6,594 nt of DNA from Pseudomonadota bacterium (lineage in GTDB: Bacteria; BMS3Abin14). Shown piece after piece: positions 6,407 to 6,594 of the stretch. Below the pieces are notes generated by a model. It was not told where the DNA came from. It did not search any database and saw only the letters and a program-made list of their open reading frames with translations. Each line of letters opens with the position of its first letter. Positions within the stretch are counted from its first letter, which is position 1. A program made the translations under genes and the position numbers. The stretch is taken from NCBI GenBank assembly GCA_003229755.1, contig QIFJ01000209.1, positions 1 to 6,594 on the forward strand, given 5' to 3'.

Positions 6407-6460
6407 GGTAAAAGAATACCCAACATGTCTCACCAAACTCATTATGGGTAATCTTTTACC
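6407..6460. promoter_or_regulatory. two tandem dyads GGTAA-N4-TTACC, possible activator binding sites
   Basis: The first dyad (6407-6420) reads GGTAA-AAGA-ATACC, one mismatch from perfect symmetry. The second (6447-6460) reads GGTAA-TCTT-TTACC and is perfect. Their centres are 40 bp apart. As a pair they also form a long inverted repeat: 15-base arms 6407-6421 and 6446-6460 with one mismatch, around a 24-base spacer. A further half-site GGTAAAAG lies at 6268-6275. Paired dyads 80-200 bp before a -24/-12 promoter are the usual layout for Fis-type enhancer-binding proteins. A hairpin function in RNA is the alternative reading. Confidence 0.45.
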
Positions 6461-6547
6461 TACTTTAAAGCCACTTCCAGAAACACCAAGTTCAGCATAC
6501 AGGGCGAGATCCTCATAACTTACTGTAAACAAAGAACATGATTTTAT

Positions 6548-6562
6548 TGGCACAATTCTTGA
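6548..6562 (+). promoter_or_regulatory. candidate sigma-54 (-24/-12) promoter
   Basis: TTGGCACAATTCTTGAT (6547-6563) carries a perfect -24 element (TGGCAC, 6548-6553) and, at the correct spacing, TTG (6559-6561) of the -12 element. The -12 base itself is A rather than the strongly conserved C, which lowers confidence. Transcription would start near 6574 and run off the window to the right. The two dyads would then be centred near -160 and -120. It was found by eye, and a chance match in AT-rich DNA is possible. Confidence 0.35.
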
Positions 6563-6594
6563 TGTACACCCTGCTGAGACACCGCCTTTCAACG

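Larger units (their letters stand above)
6224..6594. other. intergenic / leader region without a convincing gene
   Basis: 371 bases follow the antiterminator gene and run to the window edge. I see no ORF with family resemblance and a good start. A minus-strand frame is open throughout, but part of it is translated palindrome. The stretch contains a weak inverted repeat directly after the stop (CCCTG at 6224-6228 with CAGGG at 6240-6244, no T-tract), a hairpin triplet, a REP-like palindrome, two tandem dyads and a sigma-54-like sequence, listed separately. No canonical rho-independent terminator (strong stem plus T-run) is visible for the export cluster, so transcription may continue through this region. 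Confidence 0.7.

Noticed and set aside
6239..6594. Minus-strand frame open for about 118 codons and running off the window edge
   Set aside because: It lacks a good start or ribosome binding site in view, shows no family resemblance, and its middle (TLTPTSPLEGEE) is the known translation artefact of a REP-like palindrome. It could still hide the end of a minus-strand gene entering from the right, so the far edge stays unresolved.

Overview
The window is one compact plus-strand gene cluster for regulating and exporting an extracellular polysaccharide, followed by about 370 bases with no convincing gene. The gene set, moderately high GC, heavy use of AGG/AGA arginine codons and the sigma-54 regulator suggest a Gram-negative bacterium of the old Deltaproteobacteria (Desulfobacterota/Myxococcota-like) or a relative. 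This placement is an inference from gene style, not from a marker gene.

Layout: (1) 1-1260, the 3' part of a sigma-54 response regulator (receiver remnant, AAA+ ATPase, Fis-type HTH) whose start lies before the window. (2) 1253-1852, a short periplasmic Wza/OPX-type export protein. (3) 1852-3192, a predicted outer-membrane beta-barrel. (4) 3205-4836, a Wzz/GumC-type inner-membrane co-polymerase. (5) 4833-5651, a cytoplasmic BY-type tyrosine kinase with a C-terminal tyrosine cluster. (6) 5672-6223, a NusG-like (RfaH/LoaP/UpxY type) antiterminator. Stop and start codons overlap at three of the five junctions and the other gaps are 12 and 20 bases, so this is almost certainly one transcript with translational coupling.

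How the parts fit: the co-polymerase and kinase would control chain length and the assembly cycle at the inner membrane. The OPX protein would carry the polymer across the periplasm. Because it ends right after its SLBB domain and lacks a Wza-like C-terminal helix, the adjacent barrel is the natural candidate for the outer-membrane pore. The NusG paralogue would help polymerase read through a long downstream biosynthesis operon, and the sigma-54 activator would switch on promoters of the system. The arrangement resembles exosortase-associated (XrtA/PEP-CTERM) EPS loci, but no exosortase is in view.

The 3' region (6224-6594) holds three equally spaced alternating copies of CCAGTCC/GGACTGG that can form two mutually exclusive hairpins, a C/G-rich REP-like palindrome, two dyads of the form GGTAA-N4-TTACC 40 bp apart, and a sigma-54 (-24/-12)-like sequence about 100 bp further on. 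The last two together look like an enhancer-plus-promoter for the next operon, possibly a target of the regulator encoded at the start of the window. This is the most interesting hypothesis here, though it is unproven and the -12 element has one poor base. I found no wholly new system. The genes are recognisable families in an unusual but understandable combination.
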